A stretch of DNA of 64,000 nucleotides. Origin: Novosphingobium percolationis. GTDB taxonomy: Bacteria > Pseudomonadota > Alphaproteobacteria > Sphingomonadales > Sphingomonadaceae. The notes beneath the pieces were generated by a model that was not told where the DNA came from, did not search any database, and worked only from the letters and a program-made list of their open reading frames with translations. A program made the translations under genes and the position numbers. Positions 55,901 to 63,632 of this stretch are shown piece after piece (position 1 is the stretch's first letter; the number at the start of each line of letters is the position of its first letter). The DNA lies in contig NZ_JAILYM010000002.1 in the NCBI RefSeq assembly GCF_020179425.1, positions 620,001 through 684,000 of the forward strand, in the 5' to 3' direction.

Positions 55901-57517
55901 GCGCCGCATTTCCCGCACACCGTCCGCAAGCAGGAAACCAAGCAGTGCACCGACTGCCACCTGTCGGATCAGGACGATAACAACGCGATCATGGCGCAGC
56001 TGCTGCTGCTCGGCACCAACACCGTCAACTTCGTCGGGATGAACGCCTGGACCGGCCTGTCCGGCGGGTTCGAGGCGGTGCGCGTGACCGAATGGGATGA
56101 ACCGCAGGCGGTGATCGGCTCCTACCTGCACCGCTATGCCTATCCGGACTTCTACCGCCAGCACGTCGAGAAGAACGGGCGCGAGCTGAAGGACTGGACG
56201 CGCGGCGCGATCATGGACGGCAAGCTCTCGGGCGAGACGACGGGCCGCGAGCAGTTCACCAACGTGACCAAGGGCACGGCAGACGCGGTGCGGTGCCTGC
56301 AGATGCGCGGCGAATACATGTTCGTGGCCGAAGGCACGGGCGGCTTCCGCGCCTATGACATCGCCTCGGTCGCCAACAAGGGCTTCTCCGAGCGGATCAC
56401 CACCGCGCCGTTCTCGCCGCTGGGGCATGACACCCACGTCAAGACCAGCAACGCCACCTGCATGGCGCTGCCGACCAACCAGTCGATTGCGCCGACGCGC
56501 AACACGGTCGAGCTGCGCGGGATCAACCAGGAACAGCCGTTCAGCCCGGTCTATCACTATGCCTTCGTCACCGACGCGGTCGAAGGGCTGATCGCGGTCA
56601 ACGTCGATACGCTGGCCGATGGCGAGTTCCGCAACAACTTCTTCACCCGCGCGCTGACGTTCAATCCGGGCGGGGTGCTGACCGGCGCGCGGCACATCAC
56701 GTTGGCGGGCGACTATGCCTATATCGTCACCGACAAGGCATTGGTGACCGTCCACCTGCCGGTGGCGTGGTCGTCGGACAAGCCCTGTGAAGTGTCGGAC
56801 AAGGCTACCTGCCTGAACCCGATGGTCACCTCGGTCGTGCCCTTGCGCGATCCGCGCGCCAGCGCGATGCAGTTCCGCTACCTGTGGGTGACGACGGCCA
56901 ACGGCCTCGAACTGATGGACGTGACCAACCTCGCGCAGCCGAGGCCCGTGCCGCAGGCGACCGTCGCGCTCGCCGATGCGCGCCGGGTCTATGTCGCGCG
57001 CACCTATGCCTATGTCGCGGCCAAGGGGCAGGGGCTGGTGATCGTCGATGTGACCGCGCCGACGCGGCCCGCCATCTATCAGGCCTATACCGCGGATGGT
57101 CAGCTCAACGATGCCGAGGACGTGATCGTCGCATCCACCAATGCCTCGCTGTTCGCCTACGTCGCCGATGGGCGCAACGGGATGAAGGTGGTGCAGCTGA
57201 CCAGCCCGGCCAGCCAGCCCAACTTCTATGGCTTCGCGCCCGAACCGAAGCCCGAACTGATCGCCTGGGCGCGTACGCCGAGCCCGGCGCTGGCCATGTC
57301 CAAGGGGCTTGATCGCGATCGCGGCGTCGATGAAACCGGCGGACAGATCGCGATCTTCGGGCGGTTGGGCTCGCGGCCCTTCAACCGTACCGAAATGGAG
57401 GAGCTGTTCCTCAACAGCCGGGGTGAGCCGTTCAAGGTGTCGAACAGCGTCGACATGAAGCTGTGGGTGGGTGCGAAGACCGCGCCGCAGTTGATGGCGA
57501 AATCGCGGATGGATTGA
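52925..57517 (+). CDS. decaheme c-type cytochrome fused to LVIVD-type propeller
   Basis: A 1530-residue exported protein. A signal peptide (LRRRLAMWLALVLAALLVPT, then ALWASG) is followed by ten CXXCH sites at Cys 77, 99, 177, 360, 536, 719, 746, 873, 884 and 1008. From about residue 1130 to 1480 come repeated blades with Y-x-(F/Y)-V-x-x-x-x-G-(L/F): YMFVAEGTGGFRAYDIAS, YAFVTDAVEGLIAVNVDT, YLWVTTANGLELMDVTN, YAYVAAKGQGLVIVDVTAP and FAYVADGRNGMKVVQLTS. These match LVIVD repeats of beta-propellers. It probably moves electrons in or through the envelope, with the propeller as binding or surface module. The last gene of the operon, it overlaps the upstream stop by one base (TGATG). No terminator, but a repeat, follows. 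Confidence 0.88.
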   Translation: MVRAMTLDLSAPSLRRRLAMWLALVLAALLVPTALWASGEEIPQKVTHTRAPPAPRVQPGDTVQEQWANVDRANAGCVSCHTQSDHRTMHASPAVVLSCADCHGGNTKVIADRRWSRGSIDYLAALKDAHVLPRFPGAWGWPSSANPKRSYALLAKESPEFIRFVNPSDYRVARDACGACHMQMIEASERSLMSTGAMLWGGAAYNNGIVPFKNYMFGESFTRKGEPALLKSASTQIGADGKPMWGTVTPAEKARGALPILYPLPRWNSIPPGDVFRVFEDGGRTINPQFPEIGLPNSTGSIQKLEEPGRPDLKQSNRGAATGLRVAIPVLNIHKTRLNDPFLFQMGTNDQPGDYRSSGCAACHVIYANDREPRHSSLYGKCGRDGQTITVDPTINGLREGEHRTGAYGTYDVAKEHHEERVRSTVLGGKGKYLGGDASDPEESADMAGDCARAIASAEQLTFAPAQGVAPHGSADDHRMGQAEAHAAAGLDAKGHAKGGEGMHGPAAGGYVPMQERERGHPLVHAFTRAIPTAQCMNCHMHQPNIFLNTYLGYIMWDYESDAPRMWPGRENASPRPEGLTDAQWQKAFKTQFHPTMVEAREVLDRNPEGASARGLWRDVEFLRNVYDLNAGNKDTQFADYHGHGWNFRAILKRDRRGNLLDDQGDMTSYGTDKAHIVSPDDPEKWRKAGEGKFVDPGYDNPGKSVHMMDIHAQVGMQCADCHFAQDSHGNGLIYGEVANAVEIGCKDCHGTPDALPTLLTSNLAAPKGGTNLSLLRNADGQRRFEWTVENGRRVLLQRSIIDPKLTWRVSLVNESVDPQYQGVVEPNGKPVFNPKAARAKLMAKSAAEDGMYRFGLGIPKEARAHRDDDMACFTCHLSWSTSCAGCHLPIEANWKSAVHKYEEDYTRNYATYNPQVARDDMFQLGKHQRNKSSGSDPVQFDAAGNPVSGKAITAPIRSSSALILSSTNINRERIYVQQPPISAIGYSSQAFAPHFPHTVRKQETKQCTDCHLSDQDDNNAIMAQLLLLGTNTVNFVGMNAWTGLSGGFEAVRVTEWDEPQAVIGSYLHRYAYPDFYRQHVEKNGRELKDWTRGAIMDGKLSGETTGREQFTNVTKGTADAVRCLQMRGEYMFVAEGTGGFRAYDIASVANKGFSERITTAPFSPLGHDTHVKTSNATCMALPTNQSIAPTRNTVELRGINQEQPFSPVYHYAFVTDAVEGLIAVNVDTLADGEFRNNFFTRALTFNPGGVLTGARHITLAGDYAYIVTDKALVTVHLPVAWSSDKPCEVSDKATCLNPMVTSVVPLRDPRASAMQFRYLWVTTANGLELMDVTNLAQPRPVPQATVALADARRVYVARTYAYVAAKGQGLVIVDVTAPTRPAIYQAYTADGQLNDAEDVIVASTNASLFAYVADGRNGMKVVQLTSPASQPNFYGFAPEPKPELIAWARTPSPALAMSKGLDRDRGVDETGGQIAIFGRLGSRPFNRTEMEELFLNSRGEPFKVSNSVDMKLWVGAKTAPQLMAKSRMD

Positions 57518-57518
57518 G

Positions 57519-57573
57519 GAAGAAGGGAAATGCGAGGGGTATCACCCTCGCGCTCCCGGGACGTCTTCCGGCG
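57519..57573. repeat. short relative of repeat family B
   Basis: A hairpin GCGAGGGGTATCACCCTCGC (57534-57553) followed by GCTCCCGGGACGTCTTCCGG is like one end of the repeat at 16231-16393. It sits just after the decaheme gene and could serve as a transcription end signal. Confidence 0.5.
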
Positions 57574-57628
57574 ACAGGTTGCCCTTTGGCGTCACGGCGT
57601 GTGCGATCGCGCCGTGGTGCCAGAGCGC

Positions 57629-58000
57629 TCAGTCGCGGTTGTCGAGCAGCAGCAGCTCGACTTCGACGTCCATCGCCGGTTCGGGCAGCAGCACCTGTTC
57701 GTTGCGCGTCACCGTGGCATCGGCCACGAGCACGCAGGGCAGGGTGAATTCGTGGTCGGGCAGGTCGGCGACGAAGTTCTCGCCATCGTCGCAGGCCTCC
57801 CACCCATTGAAGCGCAGCAGCACCGTGTGACGCGAGCCGGTGAAGGTGACGCTGGCCCAGGCCGTTTCGCTGTGACTGACGATCTCGGCGCGCTCCCCGG
57901 CGAGCTTTCGCAGCGCGGCGACGAGGCGTTCGCCCGTGGTCGGCCGCACGCGCGGGGCCTTCGGTTCGGCGTTCAGAAACGCGTTCAGATCAAGCAGCAT
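57629..58000 (-). CDS. conserved hypothetical protein
   Basis: A 123-residue protein with no family I recognise. It starts MLLDLNAFLNAEPKAPRVRP and has a mixed alpha/beta look, with a beta-rich middle (SVTFTGSRHTVLLRFNGWEA) and an acidic C-terminus (MDVEVELLLLDNRD). No signal peptide or membrane part. It overlaps the end of the small upstream gene (57990-58178) by 11 bases, so the two are probably cotranslated. Their link with the divergent S24 repressor suggests a small regulated unit. Confidence 0.6.
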   Translation of the reverse strand: MLLDLNAFLNAEPKAPRVRPTTGERLVAALRKLAGERAEIVSHSETAWASVTFTGSRHTVLLRFNGWEACDDGENFVADLPDHEFTLPCVLVADATVTRNEQVLLPEPAMDVEVELLLLDNRD

Positions 58001-58178
58001 GGACAGTCCCCCAGTATTCGTTCATGAAATGTTCCACCCGCGAGATCATCGCGGGACGCGGATCGCGGCCGTTGCGCAAATCGCCGATCAGGCGTGGATC
58101 GTGCGCGGCGAGGCGGCCGAACTTGGTCACGGGCATTCCCGTCACTGCAATGAACTTCTCGATCTTCTGGATGAGCAT
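57990..58178 (-). CDS. small DNA-binding-like hypothetical protein
   Basis: A 62-residue protein. The stretch KIEKFIAVTGMPVTKFGRLA, followed by DPRLIGDLRNGRDPRPAMIS, resembles a Cro/XRE-type helix-turn-helix, where the second helix would read the DNA. I placed the start at the ATG 58178, which has GGAGGAAAGGA upstream; longer forms up to 58241 cross the regulatory region. It is divergent from an S24/LexA-like repressor and overlaps the downstream gene by 11 bases. It may be controlled by, or work with, that repressor. Confidence 0.6.
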   Translation of the reverse strand: MLIQKIEKFIAVTGMPVTKFGRLAAHDPRLIGDLRNGRDPRPAMISRVEHFMNEYWGTVHAA

Positions 58179-58208
58179 GGAAGCGTTCCTTTCCTCCGCG
58201 ACTCGATA

Positions 58209-58260
58209 TTGGATAAATCCTATGTTGACGGTGAAATCCAACTAATCTAGGAAAAGTCCT
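58209..58260. promoter_or_regulatory. operator-like repeats between divergent regulator genes
   Basis: TTGGAT (58209-58214) and ATCCAA (58236-58241) form an inverted pair. GGATAAATCC (58211-58220) is a 10-bp dyad and GGAAAAGTCC (58250-58259) is a third GGA/TCC site. A TTGACG (58225-58230) with TAGGAA 17 bases on could be the promoter of the S24 repressor. The gap between the two start codons is 101 bases. Confidence 0.45.
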
Positions 58261-58279
58261 TCGAAAGTGGAGTAAGGAA

Positions 58280-59008
58280 ATGGCAAGGTCTGGCCAAGGC
58301 GCTGATCTGGCGGGGGAAACCGGCATCGACGATGCGCGGGGGCGGCTGATGGGGCTGGCGACGGCGCGTGGCGTGAGCCTTGCCGCGCTGTCTGCGCTGA
58401 TCGGGCGCAACACCACCTACCTCCAGCAGTTCGTGCGCAAGGGCAGCCCGCGCAAGCTGGAGGAGAACGACCGTCGTACGCTGGCCGAGTTCTTCGGTGT
58501 GGACGAGACGGAGCTGGGCGCGCCATCGCGTGAAGGCGTGGTGGTGGTCGACCTTCCCGGCGTCGCGCCGCGGCAGCCACTACGCCCGGCGGCGGCGGTC
58601 CTGGCCGAATGGGCTGACATCCCGCGCCTGCCGCTTGGCGCATCGGCGGGGCCGGGTGCGATGGCGGGCGAGGAAATTCCTTCGGGGCGCCTGCGCTTCA
58701 GCAACCGCTGGCTCAAGGGGCAGGGGCTCGAGCCGGCCAACCTTTCGGTGATCGAGGTCGAGGGCGATTCGATGGAGCCGACGTTGCGCGATGGCGACGA
58801 GATCCTCGTCGACCGCAGCCCGCGCCCGATGCGCGCGGGCGTCCATGTGATTCGGCTGGACGACGTGCTGCTGGTCAAGCGGCTGGAGACAGGGCCTGCG
58901 GGCACGATCCGCGTGATCAGCGACAACCCCGCCTATCCGCGCATGGAGCGTGCGGTGAGCGAGGTCGAGATCGTCGGCCGCGTGGTGTGGAAGGGCGGGC
59001 GGCTCTAG
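58280..59008 (+). CDS. S24 family LexA/CI-like repressor
   Basis: A 242-residue regulator. The N-terminus has an XRE-like helix-turn-helix (LAALSALIGRNTTYLQQFVR). The C-terminal S24 peptidase domain shows the Ser-Lys dyad, S164 in EVEGDSMEPTLRDGDE and K200 in VLLVKRLE, 36 residues apart, close to LexA. A segment AMAGEEIP resembles the Ala-Gly self-cleavage site of LexA. So it may be cut on DNA damage, freeing the divergent two-gene unit and itself. It is not the standard LexA in its N-terminus. TAAGGA precedes the ATG closely. Confidence 0.87.
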   Translation: MARSGQGADLAGETGIDDARGRLMGLATARGVSLAALSALIGRNTTYLQQFVRKGSPRKLEENDRRTLAEFFGVDETELGAPSREGVVVVDLPGVAPRQPLRPAAAVLAEWADIPRLPLGASAGPGAMAGEEIPSGRLRFSNRWLKGQGLEPANLSVIEVEGDSMEPTLRDGDEILVDRSPRPMRAGVHVIRLDDVLLVKRLETGPAGTIRVISDNPAYPRMERAVSEVEIVGRVVWKGGRL

Positions 59009-59046
59009 GCTTGCGTGAGTAGGGCTTAGCCGCCATCTTCCGCGCC

Positions 59047-59718
59047 ATGACCGAAGCGATCCAGAACGAGCCGCCGATGAAGGTGGCGATCATCCCCGTC
59101 ACGCCCCTGCAGCAGAACTGCACGCTGGTGTGGTGCACCAAGACCATGCGCGGGGCCTTCATCGATGCAGGCGGCGATCTGGCGCGGTTGCGGCAGGCGG
59201 TCGAGAAGACCGGCGTGACGATCGAGAAGCTGCTCGTGACCCACGGCCACATCGACCACTGTGGAAGCGTCGGCATCTTCGCGCGCGAACTGGGCGTGCC
59301 GATCGAGGGGCCGGAGGAAGCCGACCGCTACTGGATTGCCAAGCTGGGCGAGGACGGGGCCAAGTACGGCATCGACGGCGAAGTGTTCGAACCCACGCGG
59401 TGGCTGCACGATGGCGACACGGTGACGGTGGGCGATCTGGTGCTCGACGTGATCCACTGCCCCGGCCACACGCCGGGCCATGTCGTGTTCCACCATGGCC
59501 CGTCGAACTTCGCGATCGTGGGCGACGTGCTGTTCCAGGGCTCCATCGGGCGCACCGACTTCCCGCTGGGCAATCACCAGCAGCTGATCGATTCGATCAC
59601 GCAGAAGCTCTGGCCGCTGGGCAACGAGGTGACCTTCGTGCCGGGCCACGGGCCCACCAGCACCTTCGGGCGCGAGCGCAAGATGAATGCCTTCGTCAGC
59701 GACTACATGCTGAGCTGA
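59047..59718 (+). CDS. metallo-beta-lactamase fold hydrolase, glyoxalase II-like (YcbL-like)
   Basis: A 223-residue zinc hydrolase. The metal motif H-x-H-x-D-H is in LLVTHGHIDHCGSVG, with later ligands in CPGHTPGHVVFHH (His), AIVGDVLFQGSIGRTDFPLG (Asp) and VTFVPGHGPTSTFGRERK (His). The short form without the C-terminal helical domain of classic GloB fits the YcbL type. It may cleave S-lactoylglutathione or a related thioester. An alternative start is the ATG at 59077, nearer the family N-terminus. Confidence 0.9.
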   Translation: MTEAIQNEPPMKVAIIPVTPLQQNCTLVWCTKTMRGAFIDAGGDLARLRQAVEKTGVTIEKLLVTHGHIDHCGSVGIFARELGVPIEGPEEADRYWIAKLGEDGAKYGIDGEVFEPTRWLHDGDTVTVGDLVLDVIHCPGHTPGHVVFHHGPSNFAIVGDVLFQGSIGRTDFPLGNHQQLIDSITQKLWPLGNEVTFVPGHGPTSTFGRERKMNAFVSDYMLS

Positions 59719-59761
59719 AGGCCGGGCGGGGCGCGCGTGCCGATGGCGCCCCGCCTGTCCC

Positions 59762-60151
59762 TCACATATCCAGCGCGATCGTCACCGCCCAGGTGGCGAG
59801 ACCGAGTTGGGTCAGCATCGTGATCAGCGTGCCCACGGTGCGACCGAAGCCCAGTGGCCCGCCGTCCATGCCAACGCCATGCGCCACGCGGCCGAGGGCA
59901 TAGGCCGCGGCCACCCCCATCAGCCAGGGATTGCCGGTGCGCGCGAACTCGATCGCGGCGATCAGCACCAGCACGATCGGGGTATTCTCGATGAAATTCG
60001 CCTGCGCGCGCATCCGGCGGATCAGGTCTTCGTCGCCACCGTCGCCGATGGAGATCTTCTTGGCGGTGCGGATCATGCCGATGCGCACCGAAAGCCACAC
60101 GTTGATGAAGGCCGCGGCTGCTGCCGAGGCCAGGGTAATGGGCAGGAACAT
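59762..60151 (-). CDS. MAPEG family membrane protein
   Basis: A 129-residue integral membrane protein with four hydrophobic segments. The family marker is RRMRAQANFIENTPIVLVLI, with the R-x-x-x-N-x-x-E core of MAPEG proteins, and NPWLMGVAAAYALGRVAHGV. Relatives are glutathione transferases or peroxidases of the membrane. It converges with the hydrolase gene. Function in bacteria is mostly unknown. Confidence 0.88.
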   Translation of the reverse strand: MFLPITLASAAAAAFINVWLSVRIGMIRTAKKISIGDGGDEDLIRRMRAQANFIENTPIVLVLIAAIEFARTGNPWLMGVAAAYALGRVAHGVGMDGGPLGFGRTVGTLITMLTQLGLATWAVTIALDM

Positions 60152-60208
60152 CCTCTTTTATACTCCCCCGGATTCTGTGATCCCACGATCATGCTAGCGC
60201 GGGCCTGC

Positions 60209-60236
60209 TTGCAAAGCATCCGAAAATCCGTATAGG
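60209..60236 (+). promoter_or_regulatory. rpmF: candidate promoter of rpmF-plsX-fabH
   Basis: TTGCAA (60209-60214) and TATAGG (60231-60236) are 16 bases apart, 137 bases before the rpmF start. This leaves a leader of about 130 bases with no other gene, which includes TGTGTGACGG and GTGACACAAC words forming a loose inverted repeat (about 60303-60345). Confidence 0.45.
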
Positions 60237-60372
60237 CCGCGCCTTCGCCCGCGATTGGCGAATCCCCGATCTCGTCTTCTTGCCGACTCTATCGTGCAGG
60301 GGTTGTGTGACGGAACCGATTTCCCTATCGCGCCCGTGACACAACGACTTTAATTCAGGAACAGGTGCCGAA

Positions 60373-60552
60373 ATGGCCGTCCCCAAGCGAAAGACCAGCC
60401 CCAGCCGTCGCGGTATGCGTCGCAGCCATGATGCGCTGAAGGTTGACGCATTCCACGAATGCTCGAACTGCGGTGAACTCAAGCGCCCGCACAACCTGTG
60501 CACGGCCTGCGGTCACTACAACGGTCGCGAAGTCCTCGCCGTCGGCCTCTGA
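60373..60552 (+). CDS. rpmF: 50S ribosomal protein L32
   Basis: A 59-residue ribosomal protein, too short to be noticed in a long-frame search. It starts [20 protein letters not shown], the typical L32 N-terminus, and has the zinc ribbon Cys pairs in [20 protein letters not shown]. The start is preceded by CAGGAACAGGTGCC. It lies 30 bases before plsX in the same direction, the widely conserved rpmF-plsX-fabH order. Confidence 0.97.
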   Translation: MAVPKRKTSPSRRGMRRSHDALKVDAFHECSNCGELKRPHNLCTACGHYNGREVLAVGL

Positions 60553-60582
60553 GCTGACAGGTTCCGGGGGGGTCGCCAGAAG

Positions 60583-61698
60583 ATGAGCCTGCCGCGTATC
60601 GCCGTTGATGCGATGGGCGGCGATGAGGGCGTGCGCGTGATGATCGAAGGCGCGGCGCTCGCCCGTCGCCGCCACGATCGTTTCCAGTTCCTCCTCGTCG
60701 GCGATGAGGCGCGGATCAAGGCCGCGCTCGAAAGCCATCCCAACCTGCGTGCCGCGTCGGAGATTCTCCACGCGCCCGATGTCGTGTCGGGCGACGAGAA
60801 GCCGACGCAGGCGCTGCGCCGTGCCAAGACCACGTCGATGGGCCTTGCCATCGACGCCGTGAAGCGCGGCCAGGCCGGCGTCGCGGTCAGCGCCGGCAAT
60901 ACCGGCGCGCTGATGGCCATGGCCAAGCTGGCGCTGCGCACCATGCCCGGCATCGACCGGCCCGCGCTTGCGGCGCTGCTGCCGACCTTGGGCGAGCACG
61001 ACCTCGTCATGCTCGACCTTGGCGCCAACGCCGAGTGCGATGCGCGCAACCTGATCCAGTTCGCGATCATGGGTGCTGCCTATGCGCGCATCGTCAACGG
61101 GCTGGACGCGCCGAGCGTGCGCTTGCTCAACATCGGCAGCGAAGAGACCAAGGGCACCGACAACCTGCGCGATGCCGCGGCCGAGCTGAAGGCGGCGGCA
61201 GAAGCGCTGGCGTTCTCGTTCGACGGTTTCATCGAGGCGGACAAGCTTTCGCGCGGTGATGTCGACGTGGTCGTCACCGACGGCTTTTCCGGCAACATCG
61301 CGCTGAAGGCGATGGAAGGCGCGGCGCGCTTCGTGGCCGACCTGCTGCGCCGCAGCTTCTCGTCGTCGCTGCGCTCGAAGTTCGGCTTCCTGATCTCGAA
61401 GCCGGCGACCGAGCTGCTCAAGCACCATCTCGATCCCAACAACCACAACGGCGCGGTCTTCCTCGGCCTCAACGGGCTGGTGGTGAAGAGCCATGGCGGC
61501 GCTTCGGCGCTGGGCGTGGCGCATGCGGTGGCGGTGGCGGCGCGGCTGCTCGAGGAAAATCTGACCGAGCGCATCGCGCTCGATCTGGCGCGTGTGGGCG
61601 CCGAGACGATCCGCACGTCGGGGCGCAACGGCAAGAACGGAGCCGGGGCGGCCAAGAACGAACAGGGCGCCAAGAGCGAACAGGCTGAAGGAGCATGA
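60583..61698 (+). CDS. plsX: phosphate acyltransferase PlsX
   Basis: A 371-residue enzyme that turns acyl-ACP into acyl-phosphate for phospholipid synthesis. It starts [20 protein letters not shown], a PlsX hallmark. Also seen are [30 protein letters not shown] and [22 protein letters not shown]-terminal charged tail of about 25 residues ([20 protein letters not shown]) is extra. Its stop overlaps the fabH start by four bases (ATGA), giving coupled translation. Confidence 0.96.
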   Translation: MSLPRIAVDAMGGDEGVRVMIEGAALARRRHDRFQFLLVGDEARIKAALESHPNLRAASEILHAPDVVSGDEKPTQALRRAKTTSMGLAIDAVKRGQAGVAVSAGNTGALMAMAKLALRTMPGIDRPALAALLPTLGEHDLVMLDLGANAECDARNLIQFAIMGAAYARIVNGLDAPSVRLLNIGSEETKGTDNLRDAAAELKAAAEALAFSFDGFIEADKLSRGDVDVVVTDGFSGNIALKAMEGAARFVADLLRRSFSSSLRSKFGFLISKPATELLKHHLDPNNHNGAVFLGLNGLVVKSHGGASALGVAHAVAVAARLLEENLTERIALDLARVGAETIRTSGRNGKNGAGAAKNEQGAKSEQAEGA

Positions 61699-62672
61699 GC
61701 GTGCGGTCGGTGATTCTGGGGAGCGGGTCCGCACTGCCGAAGCGTGTCGTCCGCAACGCCGAGATGGCGACGATGGTCGACACCACCGACGAATGGATCG
61801 TCGAGCGCACAGGCATCCGCCAGCGCTACATCGCGGGCGAGGGCGAGACGACCTCGACGCTGGCGACCGAAGCCGCGCGCGCCGCGCTCGACGCCGCGGG
61901 CGTCGATGCGAAGTCGATCGACCTGATCGTGCTGGCGACCGCGACGCCGGACCAGACCTTTCCCGCCACGGCCACGATTGTGCAGGACAAGCTGGGCTGC
62001 AATGGCGGCATCGCGTTCGATATCGCGGCGGTGTGTTCTGGCTTCCTTTATGCCATGGCGACGGCCGATTCGATGCTGCGCACGGGCATGGCCAGGCGCG
62101 CGCTGGTGATCGGCGCCGAGACCTTCAGCCGCATCCTCGACTGGGAAGACCGCACCACCTGCGTGCTGTTCGGCGATGGCGCGGGCGCGATCGTGCTCGA
62201 AGCGCAGGACGTGGACGACACCGACCCGATGGCGCCGGGCCTGATCGCCACGCGCCTCCACGCCGATGGCGCACACAACGAGATGCTCTACGTCGATGGC
62301 GGCGTATCGAGCACGGGCACCGTCGGCAAGGTGCGGATGCGCGGGCGCGAAGTGTTCCGCCATGCCGTCACCAACCTCGCCAGCGTGTTGTCCGAAGTGC
62401 TGGAAGCGGCCGGCCGCACCAGCGCCGACATCGACTGGGTTGTGCCGCATCAGGCCAACTACCGCATCCTCGATGCCACCGCGCGCAAGCTCGACCTGCC
62501 CGCCGACAAGGTGATCGTCACGGTAGATCGCCATGCCAACACCAGCGCGGCGTCGGTTCCGCTCGCTTTCGATACCGCCGTGAAGGACGGGCGTATCAAG
62601 AAGGGCGACCTGGTGATGTTCGAAGCGATGGGTGGCGGCTTCACGTGGGGCGCCTGCCTGGCGCGGGTCTGA
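61695..62672 (+). CDS. fabH: 3-oxoacyl-ACP synthase III
   Basis: A 325-residue KASIII that starts fatty acid synthesis by joining acetyl-CoA and malonyl-ACP. The triad is C114 in [12 protein letters not shown]252 in [10 protein letters not shown] and N282 in [15 protein letters not shown]. The N-terminus has [12 protein letters not shown] and [17 protein letters not shown] as in the family. It follows plsX with a four-base overlap. Confidence 0.97.
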   Translation: MSVRSVILGSGSALPKRVVRNAEMATMVDTTDEWIVERTGIRQRYIAGEGETTSTLATEAARAALDAAGVDAKSIDLIVLATATPDQTFPATATIVQDKLGCNGGIAFDIAAVCSGFLYAMATADSMLRTGMARRALVIGAETFSRILDWEDRTTCVLFGDGAGAIVLEAQDVDDTDPMAPGLIATRLHADGAHNEMLYVDGGVSSTGTVGKVRMRGREVFRHAVTNLASVLSEVLEAAGRTSADIDWVVPHQANYRILDATARKLDLPADKVIVTVDRHANTSAASVPLAFDTAVKDGRIKKGDLVMFEAMGGGFTWGACLARV

Positions 62673-62814
62673 CGGCCCGTCCGTCCCTTTTGCGGCGGTT
62701 CGTCGCACGGATTTTTCATCGAAGCGCATTTCCGTTTATTCGCAGGGCATTGGATTGCGCTGTCGAGAATTCGCGTTATGCTCGCCATTCTTCAATCTGG
62801 GGGGATCTGGAGGA

Positions 62815-63114
62815 ATGCGTTCCATTGGTACATTGACCCGCGCCGATCTTGCGGAAAGCATCAATCGTCGGGTGGGGCTCTCGCGGGCGGATTCGCTCGA
62901 CATGGTGGAGGCGATCCTGCGCAACATGTGCGAGGCGCTGTCCGAGGGCGAGAACGTCAAGATTTCGGGATTCGGCACGTTTCTGCTGCGCGACAAGGCG
63001 GAGCGCGTGGGTCGCAATCCCAAGACCGGGGTCGAAGTGCCGATCACGCCGCGCCGCGTGCTCACCTTCCGCGCCAGCCAGATGCTCAAGGACCGCATCT
63101 GCGCCGAGCAATGA
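62815..63114 (+). CDS. ihfA: integration host factor alpha subunit
   Basis: A 99-residue DNA-bending protein of the HU/IHF fold. It starts [20 protein letters not shown] and has [20 protein letters not shown] and [20 protein letters not shown], the beta-arm that inserts into the minor groove with its Pro (PITPRR). The ATG at 62815 has GGAGGA directly upstream; the frame is open further left but gives no family match. A 142-base gap after fabH should hold its own promoter. It is followed 11 bases later by a MerR gene, as is common in proteobacteria. Confidence 0.95.
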   Translation: MRSIGTLTRADLAESINRRVGLSRADSLDMVEAILRNMCEALSEGENVKISGFGTFLLRDKAERVGRNPKTGVEVPITPRRVLTFRASQMLKDRICAEQ

Positions 63115-63125
63115 ACAGGATGTAG

Positions 63126-63584
63126 ATGCCAGCCTCGTCGATTTCAGACCTTCAGGATGCCCCCGTCTTCGATGACGGCAAGGCGCCTGAAGCGCTGCGC
63201 ACCATCGGCGAGGTAGCCAAGGCCCTGGGCCTGAAGCAGCACGTGCTGCGCTATTGGGAAGAGCAGTTCCCGATGCTGCGCCCGCTGACGCGCGCGGGCG
63301 GGCGGCGATACTACCGGCCTGAGGACGTGGCGCTGGTCGCCACGATCAATCGCCTGCTGCACGGCGAAGGCTATACCATCAAGGGCGCGCGTCAGGCGCT
63401 GCAGAGCAAGGGCGGGGTCGCGGCTGCGCCTGCCGAGCCACAAGCCGAATTGCATGCGCCGGACGCGCCCGTGCCCACGCTGGCACATGGTGGCCCCGAG
63501 GACGAAGTGGTGGAAGCTTTGCGCATCCTGGCGGGGCACCTGCACACCATCCGCGAACGACTGGCGGCAGCACTCGCCGACTAA
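63126..63584 (+). CDS. MerR family transcriptional regulator
   Basis: A 152-residue regulator. The winged helix-turn-helix is clear in [20 protein letters not shown], then [20 protein letters not shown] and [20 protein letters not shown]. No metal-binding Cys cluster is present, so it belongs to the group regularly found after ihfA and not to metal sensors. The C-terminal part (about 105-152) has a helix ([20 protein letters not shown]) for dimer formation. It is likely cotranscribed with ihfA. Its target is unknown. Confidence 0.9.
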   Translation: MPASSISDLQDAPVFDDGKAPEALRTIGEVAKALGLKQHVLRYWEEQFPMLRPLTRAGGRRYYRPEDVALVATINRLLHGEGYTIKGARQALQSKGGVAAAPAEPQAELHAPDAPVPTLAHGGPEDEVVEALRILAGHLHTIRERLAAALAD

Positions 63585-63632
63585 GGGCGGGCAGGCCTGC
63601 GCGCTGCTCAGTTCAGGTGCGGACAAACAGCC

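Noticed and set aside
54056..56755. An 899-codon open frame on the minus strand
   Set aside because: It is antisense to the decaheme cytochrome, whose ten CXXCH sites are certain.
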